A DNA stretch of 64,000 nucleotides from Staphylococcus cornubiensis (GTDB lineage: Bacteria > Bacillota > Bacilli > Staphylococcales > Staphylococcaceae), in contig NZ_FXUZ01000003.1 in NCBI RefSeq assembly GCF_900183575.1, positions 62,001 to 126,000 of the forward strand, given 5' to 3'. This document shows, one piece after another, positions 15,934-25,257 of the stretch. Within the stretch, counting starts at the first letter, position 1. Every line of letters begins with the position of its first letter. The notes below the pieces were generated by a model. It had not been told where the DNA came from. It made no database searches and saw only the letters and a program-made list of their open reading frames with translations. The translations under genes and the position numbers were made by a program.

Positions 15934-18261
15934 TTATCGCGCAAATATCGACTGCACGACGCGTTCATCTGAATTAAGTTCATCATACGTCATTAATTGC
16001 GCAATGACCGCTTGATGATTAACTGTTGACGTCGACTCAATGTACTGTTGTATTTTTTCAACATCCGGCGTCACTTTTTGAATACTTGGAAATTCATGCA
16101 TATCAAAATAAAAACCGACATCTTGTTGATAATCTACCGTATCTTCATCAAGAATTAAAATAGGACGATTGAGATGCGCATAATCAAAAATCGCTGACGA
16201 GTAGTCTGAAATGAGGACATCTGAGATTAAATATAACTCTTGAATATCCACCATTTCATTAAAAAAGCAATGGACACGTGGATGCAAGTTTTGATAACGT
16301 TCACGTAAATGCCCTTCATTCGGATGCAACTTCACAATCATTTCATAGGATGAAGGAAGTCGTTCCAACAATGCGACAATGTCTAGTTCGGACACAGATT
16401 GACGCGCATTTTTACGCCAAGTCGGACAAAATAAAATGTACTTTTTAGACGCATCTCGTTGGAATAAATATTTTTCTTGAATGTCGAGCCATTTCGCTTC
16501 ATCATTTTGATAGCGTATTAACAAACTATTTCGAGGTGCCCCTTCACGTAAAATCGTCAAATTCGGATGCGTATCAAGTCGGAAAGCTGAGCGAATATAT
16601 GTTTCGTAGCGTTCCGAAGATGATAACAAGACATCCCACTTTTGCATCCGTGGCGCAAATTGTTGGGCTTGCTTTTGACGTTCGACAGCGTCTACCAAGT
16701 CGTTCACCATTCGTTTAAGCGGGAAACCATGCCATGTTTGAATGACTTGTTGCTCAGGATGTTTGACCAGTCTGTCCCACAAATTACCATTAATCACAAC
16801 GTAACGACATTGTTCGAAAGCGCGGATGTAAGCACGTGTTCCAAATCGCACAGGTATCATGTCATAACTACGGATTTCCATTTCTACTAACGGATCTGCG
16901 GCACTCACATAGACGGTTAATTCAGGGTACATACGCTTCATCGCACATGCAATCGCTTTTGGATCTCCTGAAAAGTTTTTACCGTGGAATGATTCAATAA
17001 ACACAGCTTTGTCAGACACGTGACGACGTTGATTTTGAAACTTTTTCACTTGCGCTTCAACGTTAAAGAGTCCTTTGCGTGTCAATTGATACAATCGTGA
17101 CCCTTTTCGAAACGGACTTTTCGGTGCTTGTTCTGCAGTTTCTTTCATTTTAACAGCCACACGTTTTGCCGTATTTTGTACATATTGATAACGTGCTTTC
17201 ATTTTCGGTTTAGCGATTTGTGACACAACAATTGTATGCTGTGCTGCTATCGCTTTAGTTTGACGGATTAACGCCTCTGTATCATGATTTTGCCCAAGTC
17301 GGGCATTAAAAGTCGCAACATCCGCTTCACGTTCAGCATCTGTGTACGTGCCATTGATCATTTCTACAATTTTCGCTGCGTCACTTTCTAATGATTTCGT
17401 AATCCAAGTCACCGCATGAAATGACGCATAAATATCATGTAAAACCGCATCTTCACCTGCATAAACACAGACACGATTCCCCTGTGCCATCGCTTCTAAA
17501 ATGGAATAGCCGAATGTTTCATATGGCGACGTCGACACGTAAATATAATCTGTCGGCTCTGTTCCGTTGATATGGACATAATCTTCTAAACGATAAGCCA
17601 CCACGAGATTTTCGTATAGTTCTAATGATGGGCCATACCCTTGTAAATGGAGATGAATGTTTGTTTCACCTTGTGTATACACGAGATAACGCATCAACTT
17701 TAACACATATGAAATGTCTTTGATCTCATCTTCAAAACGGGCTTTCATTAATAAATTGCGTGTTTGATGCATCGGTTGCTGTTGAAATTGCACATGTTGA
17801 TGATTCACATACATCGGAAAAACATAAGGGTAGTCATATCGCTGTTGAAACGCTTCTGCAATTTTTGGCGTACTTACACGCACCGCATCGATTGCTTCTA
17901 ATGCGAGATCCATTTGCGGGTTGATATACGCTAAAGGACTGTGAACTTCACCTAAAATAAGCATGTGTGGCGTACGATGTTTCACTTCTCGAGCAAATTT
18001 GAAAAAGTCCTCACGCGTTAAAATGAGCAAATCTGCTTGATCTAACGTCTCTGCCCCACGAAATGCGATAAACTGTGCGTCTTCAATTGCCGGCCCTTCT
18101 TCAACTTTCAATTGAGCCACTTGACGTTTCTGAAAATGCATGTAGTTAATATATGTCACTTGATGACCTGCACGCAAAAAACTTTGCATTAAATTGAGAT
18201 TGCTGCGTGTCGTGCCACCTTTTTGGAAAATGTTATAGCCTAATATTTTAATGTGCATCAC
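15934..18261 (-). CDS. Two-domain glycosyltransferase / CDP-glycerol glycerophosphotransferase
   Basis: A 775-residue protein with two enzyme-like halves. Residues 1-340 form a GT4-type glycosyltransferase (GGTTRSNLNLMQ near the start, a donor-site segment SPYETFGYSILEAMAQG around residue 260). A basic linker (340-410) leads to residues 410-770, a TagF-like CDP-glycerol:poly(glycerophosphate) transferase domain with TWHGFPLKRM, CPTWRKN and DVLISDYSSAIFDYA. Proteins of this kind add glycerol phosphate to wall teichoic acid-like polymers at the inner membrane face; the N-terminal half would add a sugar. I infer that both steps of a glycosylated poly(glycerol phosphate) are fused here. AGGAG precedes a GTG at 18261 and an ATG at 18258, so the start is uncertain by one codon. 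The neighbour upstream is norA, with a terminator between. Confidence 0.82.
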   Translation of the reverse strand: MMHIKILGYNIFQKGGTTRSNLNLMQSFLRAGHQVTYINYMHFQKRQVAQLKVEEGPAIEDAQFIAFRGAETLDQADLLILTREDFFKFAREVKHRTPHMLILGEVHSPLAYINPQMDLALEAIDAVRVSTPKIAEAFQQRYDYPYVFPMYVNHQHVQFQQQPMHQTRNLLMKARFEDEIKDISYVLKLMRYLVYTQGETNIHLHLQGYGPSLELYENLVVAYRLEDYVHINGTEPTDYIYVSTSPYETFGYSILEAMAQGNRVCVYAGEDAVLHDIYASFHAVTWITKSLESDAAKIVEMINGTYTDAEREADVATFNARLGQNHDTEALIRQTKAIAAQHTIVVSQIAKPKMKARYQYVQNTAKRVAVKMKETAEQAPKSPFRKGSRLYQLTRKGLFNVEAQVKKFQNQRRHVSDKAVFIESFHGKNFSGDPKAIACAMKRMYPELTVYVSAADPLVEMEIRSYDMIPVRFGTRAYIRAFEQCRYVVINGNLWDRLVKHPEQQVIQTWHGFPLKRMVNDLVDAVERQKQAQQFAPRMQKWDVLLSSSERYETYIRSAFRLDTHPNLTILREGAPRNSLLIRYQNDEAKWLDIQEKYLFQRDASKKYILFCPTWRKNARQSVSELDIVALLERLPSSYEMIVKLHPNEGHLRERYQNLHPRVHCFFNEMVDIQELYLISDVLISDYSSAIFDYAHLNRPILILDEDTVDYQQDVGFYFDMHEFPSIQKVTPDVEKIQQYIESTSTVNHQAVIAQLMTYDELNSDERVVQSIFAR

Positions 18262-18305
18262 GTATTCGCTCCTACTTCTTCAGTTCAATTTCCAACATTA
18301 TAACA

Positions 18306-18372
18306 TGAAAAACAGTAGATTATCGCATGACACCCTTGTCGTGATGACGTGCCAAATGAGATATCTACTGTT
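18306..18372 (-). terminator. Terminator of norA
   Basis: On the minus strand AACAGTAGAT pairs with ATCTACTGTT across a long loop, followed by TTTTCATG. It lies 25 bases after the norA stop codon. Confidence 0.65.
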
Positions 18373-18396
18373 TCATTTTACTGATGATTTCATTGT

Positions 18397-19563
18397 TTAA
18401 GATTGCTTCAAATCTTGATGACGGCGTAACTGTTTTTCAATTAAAATGACGATACAGCCGAGTAACATAAATATAATCGACATGTATAACGGATATTCAA
18501 TGTTCACATCGTATAAACCACCGGCAATGAGTGGACCAATGAAATTCCCCATACTCGTAAATGTTGAGTTCAGGCCACCTGCAAAACCTTGACGATTCCC
18601 TGCAATATTGGAGAAATAATTCGTTAAAGCAGGTCGAATTAAGTCAAAACCGATAAACACGATGAAACAGATCAGCATCACGTGCCAATAACTATTCGCA
18701 AAAATCAGTAGCACTAAAACAAACGCAGAATAAATTAAAGCGTAAATAATAAATACTAGTTCGCTCATGCGACGTATCATTTTATCAAATAAGAACACTT
18801 GGAAAATCGCGCCAAAAATACCGCCACCTGTAATCGCAATCGAAATATCCCCCGGTTGGAAATCCATTTTATCTGTCGTATAAAGTGGAAATAACGTCTC
18901 AAATGCAGATAACCCAAACGCTAAAATTAACGTTAAAATGGCCGGTGTAATAAAGGCTTTATAATTAATCTTGCCAAGCTCTGTACTATCAAAGTGCGCA
19001 AAGCCTTGTGTCGTCGCTCGTTTCGGTGAGTGGACGAAAATTAAAGTACAAATAAATGCTAAAACACCGAGCACACCCGCAAAAACAAATGGTAAACGAT
19101 GCGAAATCTCAGCTAAGAAACCACCGAGCCCTGGTCCTAAAATAAAACCAGCTGAAATAATCGCTGACATATAACCAAAATTTCGCGCTTTATCTTTCGC
19201 TGGAGATAAATCCGCAATCAAGCCTGTGACCCCTGGCATGACCATCCCGGCACTAAAGCCACCGAGTACACGCGACACGATGAGTAACGAAAAAGTGTGG
19301 CTTCCTGCAAATAAAAACTCAGAAATACTAAATAAAACTAAACCTATACAGATAATGAGTTTTTTGCCTAATCGGTCTGCCAAAGTACCGCCAAAAGGTG
19401 AAATCAACATTTGAGCTAGCGCAAAAACAGCAACCAAAACACCAAGATCTGAGCCGGATAGCCCTAAGTCTTTTAAATATACGGGTAAGACAGGAATAAT
19501 TAATCCTATGCCTAAAAAGACTAAGAAAATATTCAAATATAAGATAATAAATTGCTTTTTCAA
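18397..19563 (-). CDS. norA: Multidrug efflux pump of the major facilitator superfamily
   Basis: Proton-driven exporter of fluoroquinolones, dyes and quaternary amines in the cytoplasmic membrane. The protein is recognisably NorA: LKKQFIILYLNIFLVFLGIG at the start, motif A GGTLADRLGKK after helix 2, motif C GFILGPGLGG in helix 5, and FAGGLNSTFTSMGNFIGPL late in the protein. Twelve helices, 388 residues, the same length as S. aureus NorA. I chose the TTG start at 19563, with GGGAG nine bases before it; the frame runs nine codons further upstream without support. In S. aureus its expression is controlled by MgrA and NorG; mgrA lies about 5.7 kb away here as well. The 300 bases upstream are shared with a divergent operon. 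Confidence 0.94.
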   Translation of the reverse strand: MKKQFIILYLNIFLVFLGIGLIIPVLPVYLKDLGLSGSDLGVLVAVFALAQMLISPFGGTLADRLGKKLIICIGLVLFSISEFLFAGSHTFSLLIVSRVLGGFSAGMVMPGVTGLIADLSPAKDKARNFGYMSAIISAGFILGPGLGGFLAEISHRLPFVFAGVLGVLAFICTLIFVHSPKRATTQGFAHFDSTELGKINYKAFITPAILTLILAFGLSAFETLFPLYTTDKMDFQPGDISIAITGGGIFGAIFQVFLFDKMIRRMSELVFIIYALIYSAFVLVLLIFANSYWHVMLICFIVFIGFDLIRPALTNYFSNIAGNRQGFAGGLNSTFTSMGNFIGPLIAGGLYDVNIEYPLYMSIIFMLLGCIVILIEKQLRRHQDLKQS

Positions 19564-19866
19564 ATGCGCCACTCCCTTCGCTTCATTCAAAAGATTACAA
19601 CATTATATAACATTTATTTTACAAAAGAAAGTTTTGAAACGCTAAAAATATTGGGTCTCGAAATATTTGATGTGATAAAGAACTTGATTTGATGCGTCCG
19701 CTCTCTTTGACAGTGCCTCAATTCACGCGTATATAGATGATTGACAACGTACCTTCCAAATTGCTTTCTACAACTTAAGACCGATTCATAATTAAATGAC
19801 CGTCAAAAATTTGAAACCAACGTCATTAACGGTTATGCTAAATATCTCACAGAAGGAGGTGCTATC
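19564..19866. other. Divergent intergenic region between norA and the DUF1361 gene
   Basis: About 300 bases, AT-rich, that must contain the promoters of both directions. I could not single out -35/-10 boxes with confidence, nor an MgrA or NorG site. No open frame with a ribosome binding site and no hairpin terminator was seen. Confidence 0.5.
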
Positions 19867-20484
19867 ATGAATGCCCGATACATTGCGCGTATCACCTATG
19901 TGGTATTAATTCTCATTTCAATTATTATTCCCAATTACTTAAAATTTTTAACACTCAATGTATCTTTAGCTTATATTCCATTAGAACTGGCCTATCTTAT
20001 CAAATTATTTATACCAAAGCGTGCATTTGAATGGCCGCTTTTTATCATATATTTAATCATATTTATATTAATGTTACCGAACACCTTTTACATGGTCACA
20101 GATTTAATCCATCTGAATCAATTTACATTTAACTTTTTAGCCGGACTTGATTTGTCTGAGTGGTTTCATTTCACACTTCTTATCTCATCAGTCATTTTCG
20201 CACTTTATTGTTACGTGTTAATTGTATTAGAAATTTACCATCTTATTCAAACGCGACTTGTTCGTATTTTGGTGCTATTCGGTATGATGGGATTGAATGG
20301 ACTCGGCATTTATGTCGGACGTTTTTTACGTTTTCACAGCGTCCATATTATTAATCATCCCTTTTCCGTTATCGTCAGAACATTAAAATCATTGGATTTA
20401 GAAGCACTTATTTTTATTTCATTCATGACACTGATACAAGCTTTAATATTCTTATTTGTGAAAGGAGTTCGTAGCCGTTCATGA
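19867..20484 (+). CDS. DUF1361 family membrane protein
   Basis: A 205-residue membrane protein with about six helices. The stretch FIIYLIIFILMLPNTFYMVTDLIHL near residue 60-85, in which the LPNTFY and TDLIHL motifs are typical, and the FLRFHSVHI region near residue 155 match the DUF1361 family, whose function is unknown. AGAAGGAGGTG stands 6 bases before the ATG, a very strong ribosome binding site. The last codons overlap the next gene (ATGA). It begins a plus-strand run of three membrane protein genes that ends at the terminator at 21505. Confidence 0.8.
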   Translation: MNARYIARITYVVLILISIIIPNYLKFLTLNVSLAYIPLELAYLIKLFIPKRAFEWPLFIIYLIIFILMLPNTFYMVTDLIHLNQFTFNFLAGLDLSEWFHFTLLISSVIFALYCYVLIVLEIYHLIQTRLVRILVLFGMMGLNGLGIYVGRFLRFHSVHIINHPFSVIVRTLKSLDLEALIFISFMTLIQALIFLFVKGVRSRS

Positions 20485-20753
20485 TTACAACAACCTTACT
20501 CATCAGCGCCATAATGGTCTTTCAACTTCTTATCACCATATTTTACTTTCAAATAGGATGGAGAAAATTTTGGCCTCTCGTCATGCTATTACTACCAATG
20601 GGCATTGCAGTATTTGGGATTCAAATGTTGTATTATGAACGACATTATCCAAACTGGCAACTTCCCTTTAAGACAAAATTATTGCTAAAATACAGTTATA
20701 TCCTTACATTTTTTCAATTTGTAAGCTTATATTTATTGCTTTTTGTCATTTAA
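20481..20753 (+). CDS. Small three-helix membrane protein of unknown function
   Basis: I do not recognise this 90-residue protein. It has three hydrophobic helices (about 3-22, 31-49 and 68-88) and a short polar segment ERHYPNWQLPFKTK between the second and third. Its ATG overlaps the stop codon of the DUF1361 gene (ATGA), and AAAGGAG lies 13 bases upstream, so translation is probably coupled to that gene. It ends 31 bases before the CPBP protease gene. Confidence 0.65.
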   Translation: MITTTLLISAIMVFQLLITIFYFQIGWRKFWPLVMLLLPMGIAVFGIQMLYYERHYPNWQLPFKTKLLLKYSYILTFFQFVSLYLLLFVI

Positions 20754-20784
20754 TTGTTGTAGAAGCAAAGGACCTAGGAGGAAA

Positions 20785-21498
20785 ATGATGCGTATGTCTT
20801 CAAAGCAAGTAGCCTGGCGTGACTTATGGGCGTTTGTCATTTATTTTTTAGCACAAATTATACTCGGAAATGTGTTCAGTCTATTTTTAATTCCATCAAC
20901 ACATATTCCTGGAGCAATATTACTACTATTCGTCAGTATTATAACATCCATCCTTGTCATCATTTATGTGGCATGGTCGCATCGTCACGGCCTAAAAAGT
21001 AAGATTGTAGAAATATTTAAACAGAGTAAAAAGCATATCAAACTCATGGTGAGTGCGTATGTGATATATATGATGGCTAACATGATATTCACTTTTTTAT
21101 TACAATTTTTACCCGAACAATGGCAATTTAAAGAAACAGGAAACCAAGAAGCACTGATGGCCTTTTTCCAACAATCGGCTTGGTTACCCCTCGTATTTTT
21201 AAGCTTAGCTATTTTAACGCCTATTACTGAAGAGTTACTTTTCCGCCATGTCATTATTGGCGAACTCGGTAAAAAATTAGGCGTGATATTTACAGGCCTC
21301 ATCTCTATCGTTATTTTTGCAAGTTTACATATGGGCGCCGCACATCATCCACTAGAAGCTGTACCTTATATCTTTCTAGCAACGATGTTCGTCATCGCAT
21401 ACATTAAAAGTGGATGTAATATTGCTGTGTCTATCTTCTTGCATATACTGAATAACACCATTGCTTTTATCGGCGTCCTTTTCCAAATCTTTTCATAA
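20785..21498 (+). CDS. CPBP family intramembrane metalloprotease
   Basis: A 237-residue membrane protein of the CAAX protease/bacteriocin-processing (CPBP, Abi) family. The catalytic motifs are all visible: PITEELLFRHVIIGEL (EExxxR motif) near residue 150, ASLHMG (FxxxH type) and the final LHILNN (HxxxN/D). Members cut membrane peptides or act in bacteriocin immunity and in signalling in staphylococci. AGGAGGAAA lies directly before ATGATG at 20785; the frame extends 14 codons upstream into the gap but without a ribosome binding site. Last gene of the three-gene run, followed by a terminator. Confidence 0.86.
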   Translation: MMRMSSKQVAWRDLWAFVIYFLAQIILGNVFSLFLIPSTHIPGAILLLFVSIITSILVIIYVAWSHRHGLKSKIVEIFKQSKKHIKLMVSAYVIYMMANMIFTFLLQFLPEQWQFKETGNQEALMAFFQQSAWLPLVFLSLAILTPITEELLFRHVIIGELGKKLGVIFTGLISIVIFASLHMGAAHHPLEAVPYIFLATMFVIAYIKSGCNIAVSIFLHILNNTIAFIGVLFQIFS

Positions 21499-21504
21499 AT
21501 ATTA

Positions 21505-21546
21505 AACCCCCATGTTCCATAACGAGAGACGCGGGGGTTCTTTTTA
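21505..21546 (+). terminator. Terminator after the CPBP gene
   Basis: AACCCCC and GGGGGTT enclose a 21-base loop and are followed by CTTTTT. It lies 7 bases after the stop codon. Confidence 0.85.
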
Positions 21547-21620
21547 TAAGATTATTTCAATGGCATGTGTATTGAAATGTGCGAATGAGAATGTGCCGCA
21601 CGGTTTTGCAATCCATTCTC

Positions 21621-22559
21621 CTACACACTTTTCAATGTAGCCTTCACATTTTCAACCGCTTCAGCTGAACGCTTCAACTGCACTTTTTCTTCATCTGTTA
21701 ATTCTAATTCAATGATACGTTCCACACCATTGGCACCTAATACAGTTGGCACGCCGATGTAAATATCATTTAATTGATACTCTCCTTGACAATAAGCAAT
21801 CGTTGGCAGTACACGCTTTTGATCTTCTAAAATCGCAATCAACATTTCATACACTGCAGCTGCTGGCGCATAATAAGCCGAACCCGTGCCTAAAAGTTGT
21901 ACAATTTCTGCACCACCTTTACGTGTTCTTTCAACAATTTCTTCCATTTTTTCAGGTGGTAACAATTCATTGAGAGGCACCCCGTTCACTTGGCTATGAC
22001 GGACTAACGGCACCATCGTATCACCGTGTCCACCAAGTACGAGCCCTGTGACATCATTGACCGCAACATTTAAAGCTTCCGCAACAAATGTATTAAATCT
22101 CGCAGTATCTAAAACACCTGATTGCCCAATCACGCGTTCACTCGGAAAGCCTGACGTACGGTAAACAGTGTATGTCATTGCATCAACTGGATTAGTTAAC
22201 ACAATAATCGTACAGTTTGGTGAATATTGAACTACTTTCTTCGTCACTTCGACCATGACTTGTTCATTTGTTTGTACTAAATCATCACGACTCATGCCAG
22301 GTTGACGTGGGACACCTGCAGTAATCACGACGACATCTGAGTCTTTCGTATCTGCATAATCTACCGTTGAATTCACATGCACATTAAAGCCTAAAATAGA
22401 CCCACTTTGTTGCATGTCCAACGTTTTCCCTTTCATCACTGATTCGTTTTTTTCACGGTCAACAATCAGTACATCTGCATTACCTCGAGATGCGATAATA
22501 AATGCAAGTGTCGCACCTGTATGACCTGACCCAATAATTGAAACTTTTTTACGTCTCAT
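21621..22559 (-). CDS. mdh: NAD-dependent malate dehydrogenase
   Basis: Interconverts malate and oxaloacetate with NAD in the cytoplasm. It belongs to the lactate/malate dehydrogenase fold: Rossmann motif GSGHTGAT at the N-terminus, TNPVDAMTY, and catalytic His in [10 protein letters not shown]. The choice of malate over lactate rests on the substrate loop, which reads [13 protein letters not shown], with Arg where lactate dehydrogenases have Gln; [19 protein letters not shown] also matches bacillar Mdh rather than Ldh. Length 312 residues. The start is [10 protein letters not shown], with GGGGG about 12 bases upstream. It appears monocistronic. S. aureus, as far as I know, lacks this enzyme and relies on the quinone-dependent Mqo, so this gene separates the organism from that species. 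Confidence 0.9.
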   Translation of the reverse strand: MRRKKVSIIGSGHTGATLAFIIASRGNADVLIVDREKNESVMKGKTLDMQQSGSILGFNVHVNSTVDYADTKDSDVVVITAGVPRQPGMSRDDLVQTNEQVMVEVTKKVVQYSPNCTIIVLTNPVDAMTYTVYRTSGFPSERVIGQSGVLDTARFNTFVAEALNVAVNDVTGLVLGGHGDTMVPLVRHSQVNGVPLNELLPPEKMEEIVERTRKGGAEIVQLLGTGSAYYAPAAAVYEMLIAILEDQKRVLPTIAYCQGEYQLNDIYIGVPTVLGANGVERIIELELTDEEKVQLKRSAEAVENVKATLKSV

Positions 22560-22749
22560 ATTCCAAAAACCCCCTTGTCTATCATCACTTTTATTATATC
22601 ATTGCACTTTTATTAATGTGCAACACAATTCACATTTTTACTTGTAATCTTTGTGACAAAAGCTAAAGAAATAAAAATAAGATGATGACACTTAATTTTT
22701 AGAGTAAAGAATTACGATTTGAAATAAAAAATAGTTTCTGAATGACATA

Positions 22750-22786
22750 CAAAAAACACGCCCTACAAAGAAAAATCCCTGTAAAT
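22750..22786 (-). terminator. Terminator of the small membrane protein gene at 22803
   Basis: On the minus strand CACGC and GCGTG, with inner paired bases, form a hairpin followed by TTTTTT, beginning about 15 bases after the stop codon at 22803. Confidence 0.6.
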
Positions 22787-22802
22787 GCGTGCTAATCGTC
22801 AC

Positions 22803-23084
22803 CTAATGATATTTAAATAACATGTATAGATAGAGCGCAAATGCACCTGCCATCAATATTGTCATCATCAATAAGTATAATGCGGTGCGCCCATATTTGA
22901 ACAAAAAGGCAATAAACATCGCGATAACATTATAAACCATAAAGACACCGAAAATCGTTACGAGCCAAACAATATCTGGTGAAAAGACAAACAGTAATGC
23001 AACGATAAGCCCAAAGATAATATAAGGTATGGCAACAACGTTACGTTTGAAACGACTGCGCTTAATTTTTTCCTCTTCTGTCAT
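22803..23084 (-). CDS. Small membrane protein of unknown function
   Basis: About 93 residues with a charged N-terminus (MTEEEKIKRSRFKRN) and three hydrophobic segments. I do not recognise a family. GAGAGG stands eight bases before the ATG at 23084; the open frame runs five codons further upstream but the ribosome binding site favours the internal Met. It lies between mdh and an aldo/keto reductase gene, both on the same strand but with their own gaps, and has its own terminator at 22750. No functional clue in the neighbourhood. Confidence 0.6.
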   Translation of the reverse strand: MTEEEKIKRSRFKRNVVAIPYIIFGLIVALLFVFSPDIVWLVTIFGVFMVYNVIAMFIAFLFKYGRTALYLLMMTILMAGAFALYLYMLFKYH

Positions 23085-23166
23085 ATTTTTACCTCTCAAT
23101 TCCTAATAATCCTGTTCCATTGTACTAAAGTTTGCTGTGCTGTGACTTCCTAGATATGTGACAAAT

Positions 23167-24075
23167 TTATGGAATGTCGTAGCCTTGTGCAGCAGTATAA
23201 ATATCAAACCATTCTTGGTCATGCAATTCAAGTTGGAGACCATTAATCACTTCATCAACACGTTCAAGTCGCTCAGTCCCTACAATCGGCATAATGTCAG
23301 CGGGATGTTTCTTAAACCATGCAGACACTACGGCAGCAACTGAAGTATCATGTACTGTTGCAATACGTGTTAATACCGGGAGTACGCGAGACGCTACTGG
23401 ATCGTTTTCATCAAACAATCGACCGCCCGCAAAAGGTCCCCAAGCCATTAACTTTACACCTTCACGGTACATATCATCAATCGTACCATCATGAAACGCT
23501 TCTAAATGGTACGGAGAGACTTCGATTTGATTCACTGCTATATGGAATTTATCGTCTTTTAAACAACGATTTAATAGCTCATATTGCGATCGATGAAAAT
23601 TAGATACGCCGAATGACAACAATTTGCCTTCTTTGACTAAATCTTTTAATGCATCTGTAATTTCACAAGGTTTCATCAGTGGTGATGGGCGATGAATCAG
23701 TAAACTATCCAAATAATCAACTTGAAATGATTTTAAAGAGCGTTCTACAGCACGTTTAATATGCTGTTTGCTCAAATCATAGCGATGATCCGTTTGCTCA
23801 GGATAAATTTCATTTGGAAGCACGATACCACATTTCGTCACGATTTGGATTTTATCACGCAATTCAGGAGATAACGCTAATGCATCCCCAAACATTTTCT
23901 CAACTGTATAATGACCATAAATATCAGCATGATCCATTGTTGTCACACCACGTTCAACAAGTTCATGGATAAAACGGTTCATTTCTTGTGTTGATTTCTG
24001 CCATTTGTGTGCTCGAAAAAAACCGTGTATGATTCTAGAATACTTCACATGCTGATTAATAGTGATTTGATCCAT
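23167..24075 (-). CDS. Aldo/keto reductase, YdhF-like
   Basis: NAD(P)H-dependent oxidoreductase of 302 residues with a TIM-barrel aldo/keto reductase fold. The catalytic tetrad is visible: Asp and Tyr in HADIYGHYTVE (near residue 50), Lys in VTKCGI (about 80) and His in LIHRPSPL (about 130); the cofactor-binding end reads MPIVGTERLERV. Substrate unknown. AAGGGGTG lies six bases before the ATG at 24075, so I use this start instead of the ATG eight codons earlier. It ends the minus-strand run that includes the COG0523 GTPase, whose stop is 26 bases upstream, and the two are likely cotranscribed. Confidence 0.85.
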   Translation of the reverse strand: MDQITINQHVKYSRIIHGFFRAHKWQKSTQEMNRFIHELVERGVTTMDHADIYGHYTVEKMFGDALALSPELRDKIQIVTKCGIVLPNEIYPEQTDHRYDLSKQHIKRAVERSLKSFQVDYLDSLLIHRPSPLMKPCEITDALKDLVKEGKLLSFGVSNFHRSQYELLNRCLKDDKFHIAVNQIEVSPYHLEAFHDGTIDDMYREGVKLMAWGPFAGGRLFDENDPVASRVLPVLTRIATVHDTSVAAVVSAWFKKHPADIMPIVGTERLERVDEVINGLQLELHDQEWFDIYTAAQGYDIP

Positions 24076-24101
24076 TGAAACACCCCTTAAATAATCCATT
24101 A

Positions 24102-25031
24102 TTAAGTAAATTGTAACATATCCAATTGATTTCTTAACATAGCCTTATCTAACTGTTCACCGATGATTACGATAGATGTTGGGAGTTTCAAGTTGCCCAC
24201 ACTTTCAATAGACGGCAAGCCTTCTGAATATTGAATCAAGAAAGTTTCATCAGGTTGTTCACGCAAACGAATGTAACCTTTTAGACGTAATACGTTGTCA
24301 GGTAGCCTCAAAATAAATTGAACGAGTGCCTCTTCTGCAACGGGGCTGTCAAAATTGTATTGTAAACTCGTATAGTGCGCATGTGTATGACTATGAAACG
24401 CTGTAATATCAATATTTTGTGCACTTGCACCGTTTTCAATTATTTTCAATGTTTCACCATATTGTGTAAGTACGATACGACTTTTAGGAGACAATGTTTC
24501 AATTTCTTCAATAATTGCTTGAAGTTGAGCTTTATCTTCTATTAAATCTACTTTATTAATAAGTATCGTTTGACTTGCACGGATTTGATCTTCCATTAAA
24601 GCTTTAGTTTGTGCAGTATTATCATGTCTTTTCATAAATCTGACACTATCCACTAACCCTATTGTTTCAATTGATGAAAATGCATCCGCTAATAAAGGGT
24701 CTTGACAGGCAACTAAAATATCGATTGGATTGGCGACACCCGTAGCTTCTACAATGATGTAATCCACCTCAGCATCACGTGTTAATTGGTACAAATGTGC
24801 AATTAAATCTTGTTGAATGTCACAACAAATACACCCTTGTAATGCCGACTGTTGAACGTCATATCGACCCAAAATGTGACTATCTACATCAAAATCACCA
24901 AATTCATTTACAATGAGTGCAACTTTCTCATCTTTTTTTAATATTTGCGTCATATAATGATTTAAGAATGTGGTTTTGCCACTTCCTAGAAATCCATGTA
25001 TCAATATGAGTGATGTTTGTTTTTTAAACAT
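24102..25031 (-). CDS. COG0523 (CobW/YjiA-like) metal-handling GTPase
   Basis: G3E-family P-loop GTPase of 309 residues, a candidate metallochaperone. Seen: Walker A GFLGSGKTT near residue 15, the metal-binding CxCC motif GCICC near residue 70, INKVDL (the G4 motif) about residue 165, and a C-terminal CobW domain with a His-containing stretch FHSHTHAHY. Proteins of this group deliver zinc or other metals to enzymes and are often controlled by Zur; I see no clear Zur box. GAAAGGG precedes the ATG at 25031. Divergent from mgrA with about 225 bases between the start codons, including the mgrA leader. The substrate metal and client cannot be told from sequence. Confidence 0.85.
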   Translation of the reverse strand: MFKKQTSLILIHGFLGSGKTTFLNHYMTQILKKDEKVALIVNEFGDFDVDSHILGRYDVQQSALQGCICCDIQQDLIAHLYQLTRDAEVDYIIVEATGVANPIDILVACQDPLLADAFSSIETIGLVDSVRFMKRHDNTAQTKALMEDQIRASQTILINKVDLIEDKAQLQAIIEEIETLSPKSRIVLTQYGETLKIIENGASAQNIDITAFHSHTHAHYTSLQYNFDSPVAEEALVQFILRLPDNVLRLKGYIRLREQPDETFLIQYSEGLPSIESVGNLKLPTSIVIIGEQLDKAMLRNQLDMLQFT

Positions 25032-25257
25032 AAATTTAACCCTTTCTCTCAAAAAATCTACAAATCTGTTATAATATATGTATATGTCTGACTTTTAACT
25101 TGATAAAGTACGCTTTATCTTCTAAAATTACTGCATGCTATATTTTAAGGATAGCATAGATTTAAGTGAGAACGGCTTAAATCACTCGATTATGGACGGA
25201 TTCCCATTCGTGATAGAAAAAGAGAAAACGGATAGAATGTCTGGAGGAGAACTAATT

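Noticed and set aside
21621..22559. Lactate dehydrogenase as the identity of this gene
   Set aside because: The fold is shared, but the substrate loop has Arg (GVPRQPG) instead of Gln, and the remainder follows bacillar malate dehydrogenase.
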